From CAYUNE01 sp964446115 (GTDB lineage Bacteria; Desulfobacterota; Desulfobulbia; Desulfobulbales; Desulfobulbaceae), in contig CAYUNE010000001.1 in NCBI GenBank assembly GCA_964446115.1, positions 40,011 through 104,010 of the forward strand: 64,000 nt of DNA, read 5' to 3'. Position 1 is the stretch's first letter; each line of letters starts with the position of its first letter. Positions 31,840 to 41,259 of the stretch are shown in pieces. Under the pieces are notes generated by a model. It was not told where the DNA came from. It made no database searches and saw only the letters and a program-made list of their open reading frames with translations. Position numbers and translations under genes: made by a program.

Positions 31840-33166
31840 CTCCATTGTTGCGCTCATCGGGCGTCCCAACGTCGGCAAGTCCACCCTTTTCAACCGGATG
31901 ACCAGGTCGCGCGATGCCATTGTCGATCCCACCCCCGGAGTGACCCGGGACCGGCAATATGCCGAGGTCACCTGGCAAAACCACCGTTTTCTGCTGGTTG
32001 ATACCGGCGGGCTGGATGACGGCGGCGGCGATGCCATGGCCGATCATATCCATAACCAGGCCATGGCCGCACTGGAAGAGGCGGATGTGATCCTCTTTCT
32101 CATGGATGGCCGGGCCGGTCTGCTGCCCGCCGACTTCGAGATTGCCCGCTTGCTGCGCAGCGCCACCAGGCCGGTTTTTTACGTGGTCAACAAGATCGAC
32201 ACCGCGGCCCAGGAGGTGGAATTTCTCTCACCCTTCTACGAGCTGGGCGTCGGCGAGTTGCATCCCCTTTCCGCGGAACACCGCTATGGATACGATACCC
32301 TGATGGATACGCTATGTGGGGTTCTTGACAACACCACGGCGGCAGAGGAGATTCCGGAAAACACCATCCGGCTCGCCTTTCTGGGCCGTCCCAACGTCGG
32401 GAAATCATCCATGGTCAACCGCATCATGGGGGAGGAGCGCATGGTGGTCTCCGATATTTCCGGCACCACCCGCGATGCCGTGGACATCTTTTTCAGTCAC
32501 GGCAGCTACAGCTATCATCTCATCGACACCGCCGGCATCCGCCGCAAGGGCAAGACCAGGGACAAGCTCGAAAAATTCAGTATTCTCAAGGCGCTCAAAT
32601 CCCTGAAACGTTGTGATATCGCCCTGGTGCTCATTGATGCGGCCGAGGGTATCACCGAGCAGGACACAAAAATTCTGGGCTATACCCGGGATGAGGGCCG
32701 GGGGTGTATCATCCTGCTCAACAAGTGGGATCTGGTGGAGCATGATCCAAAGCGGTGCAAACAACTGCTGGAAGAGGTCGCCATGGCGGCAAATTTCATG
32801 CCCCATGCCCCGGTGTTCAGGGTCTCCGCCAAGACCGGTTTCGGGATCAGCCGCATCTTTCCCGCCGCCGGTGCCATCTATCGCCAGCTCAATAGCCGCT
32901 TTTCCACCGGCAGGCTCAACCGGCTGCTCCGGGAGGCGGTTGAACGCCACCAGCCGGCCATCTACCGGGGCAGACGGCTGAAGTTCTACTACATGGCCCA
33001 GCTGGGCACGGCCCCGCCGCTCTTTGCCGTGGTCACCAACTATCCCCGCGGCGTGCATTTTTCCTACCAGCGCTACCTGGTCAATCAGCTGCGCCAGGGG
33101 CTGGGTCTGGATCGGGTGCCCATTCGCATTCTCTACCGGCAACGCAAGCGCCGAAACCGGAGGTAA
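31823..33166 (+). CDS. der: Ribosome-assembly GTPase Der (EngA)
   Basis: A 447-residue protein with two tandem G domains: VALIGRPNVGKSTLFNR, DTGG and NKID in the first, and LAFLGRPNVGKSSMVNR, DTAG and NKWD in the second. A C-terminal KH-like domain follows, with FYYMAQLGTAPPLFAVV and RYLVNQLRQGLGLDRVPIRI. It acts in 50S subunit maturation. Start ATG 31823 gives the normal N-terminus (MKKNSNSIVALIG) and overlaps the kinase gene by 17 bp. Its TAA stop is part of the dispersed-repeat copy that begins at 33163. Confidence 0.95.
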   Translation: MKKNSNSIVALIGRPNVGKSTLFNRMTRSRDAIVDPTPGVTRDRQYAEVTWQNHRFLLVDTGGLDDGGGDAMADHIHNQAMAALEEADVILFLMDGRAGLLPADFEIARLLRSATRPVFYVVNKIDTAAQEVEFLSPFYELGVGELHPLSAEHRYGYDTLMDTLCGVLDNTTAAEEIPENTIRLAFLGRPNVGKSSMVNRIMGEERMVVSDISGTTRDAVDIFFSHGSYSYHLIDTAGIRRKGKTRDKLEKFSILKALKSLKRCDIALVLIDAAEGITEQDTKILGYTRDEGRGCIILLNKWDLVEHDPKRCKQLLEEVAMAANFMPHAPVFRVSAKTGFGISRIFPAAGAIYRQLNSRFSTGRLNRLLREAVERHQPAIYRGRRLKFYYMAQLGTAPPLFAVVTNYPRGVHFSYQRYLVNQLRQGLGLDRVPIRILYRQRKRRNRR

Positions 33167-33280
33167 CCCGTCAAAGGGCATGTAACTCCGCGTATATCGT
33201 ACTTTCAGCCTGTGATCAGTTCCGGAGGTACTGAAGGCAGTGTCCCCTGGTCCGGCGGCCCATTATGCGCCGGCAGCCGC
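33163..33280 (-). repeat. Dispersed intergenic repeat, diverged full copy spanning two stop codons
   Basis: Read on the minus strand, it has a hairpin CCGGCG (33252-33257)/CGCCGG (33268-33273) around a CATAATGGG core, then CTTCAGTACC. A diverged motif GGAACTGATCACAGG, a spacer with GTACGATATACGCGGAGTTACAT, here in pieces GTACGATATAC and GCGGAGTTACAT, and a final CGGGTTACC follow. Its outer GTAAC includes the der stop codon (33164-33166), and its core includes the TAA of the convergent aminotransferase gene (33263-33265). Confidence 0.6.
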
Positions 33281-34444
33281 CATTGCCGCCCGAAAACCGG
33301 CGGCCGAATTTTCGATGACCTGGTCATCGACACAGAAGGCCAGCCGAAAGTAGCCGGGCGCCCCGAAACCGCGACCGGGAACGGCAAGGATTTTTTGCTG
33401 CTGGAGAAGGGAGCAGAACTCCACGTCATCCAGCGGTGATTTCGGAAAGAGGTAAAAGGCACCCTTGGGACGGGTAAATTCGATCCCCGCCGATTCGAGC
33501 ACCCTGCAGAAAATTTCCAGCCGCCGCGCGTAAATGGATGTATCGACGCTGATCCCCTGCAACCGTTCCACCACCCGTTGCATCAGGGCCGGGGCATTGA
33601 CGAACCCAAGGATGCGGTTGGCCAGGGTCATGGCATCCAGCAGTTCAGCCTTCTCGGTAATCTCCGGGTGCACCGCCAGGTAGCCGATGCGTTCACCGGG
33701 CAGGGAGAGGTCCTTGGAGTAGGAAGAGACAACGATGCTGTTTTCGTAGGCTGCCATGATCGACGGCACCGTGAAGCCGTCGAAGACGAGCTTGCGATAG
33801 GGCTCATCGGAGATCAGGTAGATTGTGGTGCAGAATTTTTCTCCGGCCGCTTCCAGCAGTCTGCCCAGGTCCGCCAGGGATTCGGCGGAATAGATCTGGC
33901 CGGTGGGATTGTTGGGGCTGTTGATGAGCACGGCCTTGGTTTTGGTGGATATGGCCTCCTCGATGGCGGCGATATCCAGGTTGAACTCGTCGTCGGTCTT
34001 CACCACCCGGGCGACACCGCCGTGGTTGTCGATATAAAAGTTGTACTCGACAAAAAAGGGCGAGAGGATGATCACCTCGTCGCCGGGATCAAGCAGAGAC
34101 TTCATCACCACGTTCAAGGCGCCGGCTGCGCCGCAGGTCATGAGAATTTCTCCCTGGGTGAGGTTGACCTCTTGCTCTTTGGAGAGTTGCCCGGCCAGCG
34201 TCTCCCGCACGTAGGGATAGCCGCCGTTGGGCATATAGGCGTGCATACCGGCCCGGTCTTCGGCGGCCAGCTCCCGCAGGATTTCGGAAAACCTTGACGG
34301 CGGCGGCACATCGGGATTGCCGAGACTGAAATCAAAGACATTGTCGGCGCCGTATTCCGCCTTCATCCGGGCGCCCTCTTCAAACATTTTCCGTATCCAC
34401 GACGATTTTTCCGCAAAGGTCTGCATCTTTTTGGCGACAGTCAT
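33263..34444 (-). CDS. Pyridoxal-phosphate aminotransferase, class I/II
   Basis: A 393-residue fold-type I enzyme of the aspartate-aminotransferase group. Recognisable are SLGNPDVPPP, MPNGGYPYVRETLA, LINSPNNPTGQIYS, YLISDEPYRKL, the Schiff-base lysine in VVSSYSKDLSLPGERIGY, and FRLAFCVDDQVI. The exact amino acid is unclear; many relatives act on aspartate, alanine or aromatic substrates. The last codons and stop lie in the dispersed repeat. It is convergent with der. Confidence 0.85.
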   Translation of the reverse strand: MTVAKKMQTFAEKSSWIRKMFEEGARMKAEYGADNVFDFSLGNPDVPPPSRFSEILRELAAEDRAGMHAYMPNGGYPYVRETLAGQLSKEQEVNLTQGEILMTCGAAGALNVVMKSLLDPGDEVIILSPFFVEYNFYIDNHGGVARVVKTDDEFNLDIAAIEEAISTKTKAVLINSPNNPTGQIYSAESLADLGRLLEAAGEKFCTTIYLISDEPYRKLVFDGFTVPSIMAAYENSIVVSSYSKDLSLPGERIGYLAVHPEITEKAELLDAMTLANRILGFVNAPALMQRVVERLQGISVDTSIYARRLEIFCRVLESAGIEFTRPKGAFYLFPKSPLDDVEFCSLLQQQKILAVPGRGFGAPGYFRLAFCVDDQVIENSAAGFRAAMAAAGA

Positions 34445-34557
34445 TGGTCACTCCTTTCTCATAGCTGGTCAGGGTGTCGTTTTCTCAAAGGAAATATCAG
34501 GATTACACAATCCGGTGGCCGGCACCGGAGGAGGGCATGGTCTCTTCCGGACGGGCC

Positions 34558-35397
34558 CTAGCGGTTGAATCGTTTTTCGAAGTAATCGTAGGCGACGTTG
34601 ATCTCCTTCATCTTTTCTTCCGCCACCTTTTTGAACTCCTCTCCCAGGTGGCCCACCTTGTCCGGATGGTACTGCATGCTCAGTTTGCGGTACGCCTTCT
34701 TGATGGCAACGAAATCGGCGCCCTTTTCAAGGCCCAGCACCGCATAATATTTCTCCTCGAGCTCAACCCCGGAAACGGTTGTTTTGGCCCGGCGCCCATA
34801 GGTGTAGCGGGCCTCGATGGTGCGCTGGTCATAGGCGCTGATCTGCAGGATGGCGGCTATGCGTCTGGCCATGCGCAGATCGTTTTCCGGCACGGTTTTG
34901 TTTGAGTAGAGCACCTGGTAGATGAGCTCAAGGAGAATCAGCCGCGGTTCATAGGCAAAGGTGTCGCGGAACTCCTGCAGCAGTTCGTCCATGCTTATGG
35001 TGGAGTCGCGGGCGTCCTTGATCAGCTGTTTGACCCAATAGAGCTGATCCTGGGTGTAGTGCAGGCTGTATTCGAAAAAGTTGAGCATGGTGCGCAGTTC
35101 ACCCCGGGTAAAATGGCCGTCCGACTGGGCGATTTTGACCAGGATGTGAACCAGCAGGTAGACGTAGCGGCGGTGGGTCTCGGTCTGGGAGGCCTCGTAG
35201 GTGCTGACCTTGCGCTGGACGTAATAGGTAAAACCCCAGAAGGCGGCCATGATCAGCAGGATGGAAAACAGGCCGGAAACCAGCAGGAAGCCGAAGAAGT
35301 TGAGCAGCGGTTTCACGCCGCCAAAGAGGAGGATGAAGAGGGCGCTTATGAGAAGACAGCCGCCGCATCCGGGCTGGCCATGTCGTTGATATTGCAT
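34558..35397 (-). CDS. Membrane-anchored TerB/DnaJ-domain protein (DjlA-like)
   Basis: A 279-residue protein. It has a short cysteine-containing N-terminus, two hydrophobic segments (about residues 12-58), a TerB-like helical domain (about 75-200, LVHILVKIAQSDGHFTRGE) and a C-terminal J domain (KYYAVLGLEKGADFVAIKKA and YHPDKVGHLGEEF). The HPD motif needed to stimulate DnaK is intact. The order membrane anchor-TerB-J domain is that of DjlA co-chaperones. It lies 40 bp after ftsY and may be co-transcribed with it. Confidence 0.83.
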   Translation of the reverse strand: MQYQRHGQPGCGGCLLISALFILLFGGVKPLLNFFGFLLVSGLFSILLIMAAFWGFTYYVQRKVSTYEASQTETHRRYVYLLVHILVKIAQSDGHFTRGELRTMLNFFEYSLHYTQDQLYWVKQLIKDARDSTISMDELLQEFRDTFAYEPRLILLELIYQVLYSNKTVPENDLRMARRIAAILQISAYDQRTIEARYTYGRRAKTTVSGVELEEKYYAVLGLEKGADFVAIKKAYRKLSMQYHPDKVGHLGEEFKKVAEEKMKEINVAYDYFEKRFNR

Positions 35398-35437
35398 TGT
35401 CCGGGATCAGGTTGCAGGGAACGGGAGCTCGGAGTTG

Positions 35438-36523
35438 TCAGCCATGGGTGTTTTCATGGAAAAGGGCTTCGGTAAATTCAACGGCATCGAAATCGCGCAG
35501 GTCATCCATCTGTTCGCCGATACCGATGAAACGCACCGGAATGGCCAGTTCCCGGCAGATATTGGCGACAATGCCGCCCTTGGCCGTGCCGTCCAGTTTG
35601 GTGAGGGTCAATCCGGTGATTCCCACGGCGTCGTTGAAAAGTTTGGCCTGGGAGATGGCGTTCTGGCCGGTGGTGGCATCGAGCACCAGCATGACCTCGT
35701 GGGGAGCGTCGCTTAATTTTCTGCCGGCGATGCGTTTGATCTTTTTCAGCTCTTCCATGAGATTGGCCTTGGTGTGCAAACGGCCTGCAGTATCGATAAT
35801 AATGACGTCATAGCCGCGGGCCAGGCCATGCTCCATGCCGTCGAAGACCACGGAGGCCGGATCCGTTCCCGGTTTCTGGGCGATGACCTCGGCACCCACT
35901 CTTTTCCCCCAGAGGTTGAGCTGTTCGATTGCCGCTGCCCGGAAGGTGTCGGCGGCCACCAGCAGCACGCTTTGGCCGGCGCCGATGAACTTGGCCGCAA
36001 TTTTGCCGATGGTCGTTGTTTTGCCGACGCCGTTGACACCCACCACCATGATCACGAAGGGACCGCTCTCCGGCATGACCAGTTCCGCCGGCTGATGGGA
36101 TTTTTGTAAAAAACCGAGAATTTTTTCCTTGAGGATCTTTTTCAGGGCCTGGGGATCGCTCAGCTCCTTGCGGCTGACGCGGCGGCGGGCATCGTCGAGG
36201 AGTTCCATGGTGGTGGTGATGCCCAGGTCGGCGGTAATGAGGATCTCCTCCAGTTCATCGAGCAACTCCTGATCGATTTTCTTTTTACCGAGAAAGAGGG
36301 CATCGAGCCGGTGGACCAGGGTATTTCTGGTCTTGCCCAGCCTGTTCTGCAGACGGCTGAAAAGGGAGGCGGATTTCTCCTCCGGCTCGTTATGTTGTTC
36401 ATGGAACTCCCGCGCGCCTCCCTGTTTTTCAGTTATTTCCCCGGTTACAGGCGGGTGGACGGCATCGGAGGGCTGTTCTTCGCCCGGTTGTTTTGTGAAT
36501 TTTTTCTTGAACCATCCCAGCAT
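35438..36523 (-). CDS. ftsY: Signal recognition particle receptor FtsY
   Basis: A 361-residue SRP GTPase that docks ribosome-SRP complexes at the membrane. It has an acidic/charged N-terminal region (about 1-55), an N domain (LLDELEEILITADLGI), and a G domain with MVVGVNGVGKTTTIGKIA, LVAADTFRAAAIEQL, IIDTAGRLHTK and LTKLDGTAKGG. The shorter acidic tail compared with E. coli is usual outside enterobacteria. Confidence 0.96.
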   Translation of the reverse strand: MLGWFKKKFTKQPGEEQPSDAVHPPVTGEITEKQGGAREFHEQHNEPEEKSASLFSRLQNRLGKTRNTLVHRLDALFLGKKKIDQELLDELEEILITADLGITTTMELLDDARRRVSRKELSDPQALKKILKEKILGFLQKSHQPAELVMPESGPFVIMVVGVNGVGKTTTIGKIAAKFIGAGQSVLLVAADTFRAAAIEQLNLWGKRVGAEVIAQKPGTDPASVVFDGMEHGLARGYDVIIIDTAGRLHTKANLMEELKKIKRIAGRKLSDAPHEVMLVLDATTGQNAISQAKLFNDAVGITGLTLTKLDGTAKGGIVANICRELAIPVRFIGIGEQMDDLRDFDAVEFTEALFHENTHG

Positions 36524-36649
36524 GACATTCCTCTTGTTCGGCTCTGTGCGGCTGCTTTTTGGGCCATTTGGTGAAAAAGTATCCCACTATAACGCCTCGG
36601 ATGCGCAGAAAGCAACAAAAACACCGGTTTTCCGGCGGCTACCGGTTTT

Positions 36650-38794
36650 TCATCCCAAGATCGATGAAGTTGTCCTCGCCGGTTCCGGGGTGTAGACGAT
36701 CATGGTGGTGCGATTGCAGTTGACGGCCACTGTCTGGGCCAGAGAGCCGAAGAAGAATTTTTTGATACCGGCACTGTCGCCTCCGGTGATGATGACGATA
36801 TCGTGATGCGTGGCCGCGGAGATAATCGATTCCAGGCGCGATTCCGTGATCTCCACCTGGAAGTCCGTCACCGCGTCGATGAAGCGGGTTTCAAGCCAGG
36901 CCTCCAGCTCCCGGGAAACCGCCTCAACCTCTTGGGGACCGGAGTCGGAGTGCAGGAGACAGAGGAAGGTAAAGCGGGGGTGGGTCACCGTGGCCAGGGC
37001 CTCGAGCACGGGTTGGAGTTCTTCCAGTTCGTTCATGTGGATGAAGGGGACCAGGATATGCTGAAAACGCACCGTGCCGGTGAAACGCACCGCAATGACC
37101 GGGCAGAGAACATTGGAGGCCACCTTGTCGAGAACGCGGCGAAATGCCATGGGTTTACCGCTGGATGGATATCCGAGCACCACGGCCCGGGCATCGTTGT
37201 ACTCGGCCGCCGCCACCAGGCCGGAGGCCGGATGGTCGTGGATGATTTCCGTGAGCAGGGGATAGCCCAGGCTCCGGGCTTCATCCTTTTCCGGCAGAAA
37301 GAGGGATTCGGGATCGGGCGGTTCTTGGCGTTTTTCAGGCGGCAGAACCCGGACGGCCATGGGCAGGGCATGGAAGTGATGGGCCAGGATGGTGGCGAAT
37401 CGGGCCAGGCCCCGGGCCGTGGAGAAATGGGAGACCCCGAAGACAACGATACCCTGGGGAGTTGAGGCGGGCCGCAGTTCCTCCCAGGGCCAGGGTTCCA
37501 GCTTGAGGGGGGTATGGGAGGCGGGCAGCAATAGGCGCAGCAGGGCAGGGGCGTTGTGGAGCGGCCGGGGTGATGTGGTTGCCGGCGTCTCCCCGGCCCG
37601 GTTCAACGTGTGCCGCACCAGCAGGGGGCCGCTCAGTTCCGAGAGAACCACTCCGGCCAGTACAACGGGGGTGACGATCCCGGAAAAACCGCTCAGCACG
37701 GGATCACCGCTGATGAGAAAGATGAGCCCAATGGCCACCCCCGCCTGCGGAATAAGGGCCAGGCCCATGTAATTGCGCACCGGCGGCGGGGCTGCCGCCA
37801 GAAAACCACCGAGCCAGGAACCGAGGTATTTGCCGATGATCCGGGCGATGAAGTAGGAGGCGCCCAGCCAGCCCGCCGTTTTGAAGGCGGCGATATCCAG
37901 ATGGACTCCGGCCAGGGTGAAGAAAAGAACGTAGATGGGCGGTTCAAAGGCGTTGAGGGTGCGAAAGAGGCGCACGTCCCGTTCGGCGCGGTTGATGATG
38001 GTGAAGCCGGCCGCCATTCCCGCCAATAACGGCGACAGGTGCAGGATCCTGGTGAGTTCGCCGCAGAGCAGCAACAGGGCCAGGCCACCGGTGAGCATTT
38101 CGCCGCGGTTGTGCAGTTTGTTGAGGGAGAGATCGATGAGAAAACCGGTGGCCACGCCGGTGGCCAGTGAAAAGGTGATTTCCCCGACGCTGTGGAGTAC
38201 CGCCAGGGGAATGGACATGGTGCCGGCACCGAGGATCCGGTGGCAGGCGGACACGGTCATGCCGAAGATCATGATGGCGATACCGTCGTCCACCGCCACC
38301 ACTGCCATGAGGGTGGAGGTGAGCGGTCCCCGTGCTCCCAGTTCCCGGGTGACATGCAGGATGGCTGCCGGTGCAGTGGCCACGGCCACGGCACCGAGCA
38401 AAAGCGACAGCACCAGTTGCCGGGTGCCGGCCTGGAGGCCGTCGTATTGCCGCGTCATCACCGTGGTCGTCAGGATGGCGACAATCACGCAGATGTAGGC
38501 GGCAACCGCCTGGAGTACCGCTATCCAGCCGACGGCCCGGCCTATGGAGCGCAGCTTGCGCAGTTCGATATGTTCGCCGATGCCGAAGGCGATGAGCATG
38601 AGCGCGATCTGGGTGAAATGATCCAGCCGGCCTTCGATGGTTGACGCGGAGATGATGTTGATTCCGGAGGGACCCAACAGGAGCCCGGCGAGGATAAAAC
38701 CGGTAACCGAAGGCAGCCGGATGGTCTGCAATATTTTTGCACTCAGCAGGCCGGCCGTCAGCAGAACGGCGAGACCCAGGGTCACTTCATGCAT
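36650..38794 (-). CDS. Cation/proton antiporter (CPA family) with C-terminal USP-like domain
   Basis: A 714-residue inner-membrane protein. The N-terminal 400 residues hold about 12 hydrophobic segments of the sodium/hydrogen exchanger type (LPSVTGFILAGLLLGPSGI, AVVAVDDGIAIMIFGM with the acidic transport pair, FYxLAG-like VLFFTLAGVHLDI). The remaining 300 residues look like one or two universal-stress-protein-like domains (VRFQHILVPFIHMNELEEL, HHDIVIITGGDSAGIKKFFFGS), which may bind nucleotides and gate the transporter. The ion is unknown. The 126-bp gap to ftsY has no gene. Confidence 0.82.
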   Translation of the reverse strand: MHEVTLGLAVLLTAGLLSAKILQTIRLPSVTGFILAGLLLGPSGINIISASTIEGRLDHFTQIALMLIAFGIGEHIELRKLRSIGRAVGWIAVLQAVAAYICVIVAILTTTVMTRQYDGLQAGTRQLVLSLLLGAVAVATAPAAILHVTRELGARGPLTSTLMAVVAVDDGIAIMIFGMTVSACHRILGAGTMSIPLAVLHSVGEITFSLATGVATGFLIDLSLNKLHNRGEMLTGGLALLLLCGELTRILHLSPLLAGMAAGFTIINRAERDVRLFRTLNAFEPPIYVLFFTLAGVHLDIAAFKTAGWLGASYFIARIIGKYLGSWLGGFLAAAPPPVRNYMGLALIPQAGVAIGLIFLISGDPVLSGFSGIVTPVVLAGVVLSELSGPLLVRHTLNRAGETPATTSPRPLHNAPALLRLLLPASHTPLKLEPWPWEELRPASTPQGIVVFGVSHFSTARGLARFATILAHHFHALPMAVRVLPPEKRQEPPDPESLFLPEKDEARSLGYPLLTEIIHDHPASGLVAAAEYNDARAVVLGYPSSGKPMAFRRVLDKVASNVLCPVIAVRFTGTVRFQHILVPFIHMNELEELQPVLEALATVTHPRFTFLCLLHSDSGPQEVEAVSRELEAWLETRFIDAVTDFQVEITESRLESIISAATHHDIVIITGGDSAGIKKFFFGSLAQTVAVNCNRTTMIVYTPEPARTTSSILG

Positions 38795-39039
38795 GCGAGG
38801 TGGTCCGTCGGTATTGCGCTGTTTGAAGCAGGCGCCGAAGGCGTCATCCTCCGGGCCGATGAAAAAAGGTTACGGTAAAGGGGAAATTGTATTACCCTAC
38901 CACTGTTCCATGGCCGGGGCAACGGCAAGCCGGAAAAAGGAAGCGGTTGTCCGGAGATACCATTTACCGATTACATGATGAATTGACGGCGATAAACTGA
39001 ATTGTCGATGACAAACCGGTTTCAGCCGCCGGAACAGGT
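38795..39039. other. Divergent intergenic region
   Basis: This 245-bp region between the antiporter and helicase genes must hold two promoters, but I saw no convincing -35/-10 pair, repeat copy or small gene. Confidence 0.35.
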
Positions 39040-41229
39040 ATGGATGACGACAGACGATATGATGAACATCCGAAGGGAGCCGGGCGGGGCGGAATCGATC
39101 CGCAATCGTTGAATCAGGCTCAGTACGAGGCCGTGACCCACGGACAGGGACCGGTACTGGTGATTGCCGGAGCCGGCAGCGGCAAGACCAGGACCCTGGT
39201 CTACCGTGTCGCCCACCTCATCGGCCGGGGGGTTGCGCCGGAATCCATCCTGCTGCTCACCTTTACCCGGCGCAGCGCCCAGGAGATGCTGTGGCGGGCC
39301 GGCCGGCTGGCGGACCAGTCCTGCCGCCTGGTGACCGGCGGCACCTTTCATGCCGTTGCCAACATGCTGTTGCGACGCTACGGTTCCCATCTCGGTTTCG
39401 GATCCGATTTCACCATTATCGACCGCGGCGATGCCGAGGGAATCATCAATCTGCTCAAGTCATCGTTGGGATTTTCCGGGCCCGGCAAGCAGTTTCCCTC
39501 CAAACGGATGATCATCAACATCATCAGCGGCGCAATCAACCGGGCTGTGTCCATGGAGGATCTGGTCTTCGACCAATATGTTCACCTTTCCGGATATATC
39601 GAGGATCTTGAGCAGTTGCGTTCCCATTACGCCCGCTTCAAGTTCGACCACGGACTCATGGATTATGATGATCTGTTGGTCAACTGGAAACGGCTGCTCA
39701 CCGAATCGGCGGAGGTTTTGGAAGAGATCAGCGGCCGTTTTCGGTATATCCTGGTGGATGAGTACCAGGACACCAACCCCGTTCAGGCGGATATTGTCCG
39801 GCTGCTTGCCCACGGCCACAACAATGTCATGGCCGTTGGTGACGATGCCCAGTCCATCTACAGCTTCCGTGGAGCGGATTTTTTCAATATCATGCGGTTT
39901 CCCGATGTCTTCCCCGGAACCCGGATCATCAAGCTGGAACAGAACTATCGCTCCACCCAGCCGATCCTCGAATTGACCAACTCAATCATTGCCCAGGCCG
40001 AGGAAAAGTTCACCAAAACACTCTTCAGCGAAATTGACGGCACGGAAAAACCGCTGCTCTTTTCCGCCCGCACCGAGGGGGAGGAGGCGGAGTTTGTCAT
40101 CGACACCATTGAACAACTTGAAAAGGAGGGGACACAACTTTGCGATATCGCCGTTCTCTTCCGTTCCGGTTTTCACTCCTATAAACTGGAAATGGAACTT
40201 ACCCGCCGCAGTATCGACTATGTGAAACGCGGCGGCCTGAAGCTGACGGAGTCGGCCCATATCAAGGATGTCCTCTCTTTTTTGCGGATTCTCATCAATC
40301 CCCATGACAATCTCTCCATCAACCGACTGCTGCTGCATCTGGACAGGGTGGGACCGAAAACCGCCCAGAAGATCACGGCTGCCATCGGCAAAGACCATGA
40401 TCCTCTGGCCGCTCTGATCCGATACCCGGCGGCAAAGAGCTGGAAAGAGGGATTCGGGAGGCTGGTGGGGACGCTGCAGCGGCTGCGCGCCCCCGGCCTG
40501 ACACCGGCCGAACAGTTCGACATCATCCTTGAGTATTACGAACCCGTTTTCGAAAAGATCTACCATGACGACTATCCCAAGCGTCGCAAGGATCTGGATC
40601 AGGTGCGCGTCCTGGTGAGCGGCTATGACGATCTGCGGGCCTTTGTCGATGATACGGCCCTTGATCCTCCGGAGGCCGCTGCCGTCGATCAGCCGGACGA
40701 ATCCGTCTGCCTGGTGCTCTCCACCGTCCACTCGGCCAAGGGGTTGGAGTGGGACGTGGTCTTCGTCATCGGGCTGGCCGAGGGACGTTTTCCCCATGCC
40801 GGGGCCGGATTCGGGGAACAGTGGGAAGAGGAACGGCGACTGCTCTATGTGGCCGCCACCCGGGCCCGGCGCAAACTCTTTCTCACCTATCCCCGGGAGC
40901 TGATGAGCATGGACCGAAAGTGGCGCCGGACCCTGATGTCTCCTTTTCTCCGGGAGATCAATCCCGGAACCTATGAGCGTCGGGAGTCAAAGATGATTTC
41001 CGCAGAAAAGCTGCCGCCATCTCGTAGCCGTCGTCCCGTCGCTGTCCGTAAAAAACGCAGCGGCACCAGGAGATCCGATGTCTTTGCGACCGGCGATCTG
41101 GTCCGGCACCCATTTTTCGGACGGGGGAGGGTGCAGGCAATCCTCGACCCCCGGCGCATCGAGGTCTGTTTCGACAGCCACGGAGACAAGGTGCTGCACC
41201 TGGATTATGCTAAATTATCACGATGCTAA
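39040..41229 (+). CDS. UvrD/PcrA/Rep-type DNA helicase
   Basis: A 729-residue superfamily 1A helicase, which unwinds DNA 3' to 5'. Motifs seen include the Q-motif region SLNQAQYEAV, Walker A VIAGAGSGKTRTLVYR, ILVDEYQDTNPVQ, AVGDDAQSIYSFRGAD, LEQNYRST, VLSTVHSAKGLEWDVVFVIG, and RLLYVAATRARR. The C-terminal end (TGDLVRHPFFGRGRVQAIL) is the small Tudor-like domain that in PcrA/UvrD contacts RNA polymerase. Whether it is the repair helicase UvrD/PcrA or Rep cannot be fixed from sequence alone. Confidence 0.9.
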   Translation: MDDDRRYDEHPKGAGRGGIDPQSLNQAQYEAVTHGQGPVLVIAGAGSGKTRTLVYRVAHLIGRGVAPESILLLTFTRRSAQEMLWRAGRLADQSCRLVTGGTFHAVANMLLRRYGSHLGFGSDFTIIDRGDAEGIINLLKSSLGFSGPGKQFPSKRMIINIISGAINRAVSMEDLVFDQYVHLSGYIEDLEQLRSHYARFKFDHGLMDYDDLLVNWKRLLTESAEVLEEISGRFRYILVDEYQDTNPVQADIVRLLAHGHNNVMAVGDDAQSIYSFRGADFFNIMRFPDVFPGTRIIKLEQNYRSTQPILELTNSIIAQAEEKFTKTLFSEIDGTEKPLLFSARTEGEEAEFVIDTIEQLEKEGTQLCDIAVLFRSGFHSYKLEMELTRRSIDYVKRGGLKLTESAHIKDVLSFLRILINPHDNLSINRLLLHLDRVGPKTAQKITAAIGKDHDPLAALIRYPAAKSWKEGFGRLVGTLQRLRAPGLTPAEQFDIILEYYEPVFEKIYHDDYPKRRKDLDQVRVLVSGYDDLRAFVDDTALDPPEAAAVDQPDESVCLVLSTVHSAKGLEWDVVFVIGLAEGRFPHAGAGFGEQWEEERRLLYVAATRARRKLFLTYPRELMSMDRKWRRTLMSPFLREINPGTYERRESKMISAEKLPPSRSRRPVAVRKKRSGTRRSDVFATGDLVRHPFFGRGRVQAILDPRRIEVCFDSHGDKVLHLDYAKLSRC

Positions 41230-41259
41230 ACTATATCGATTTTGAGTGGGGGTTGTACG

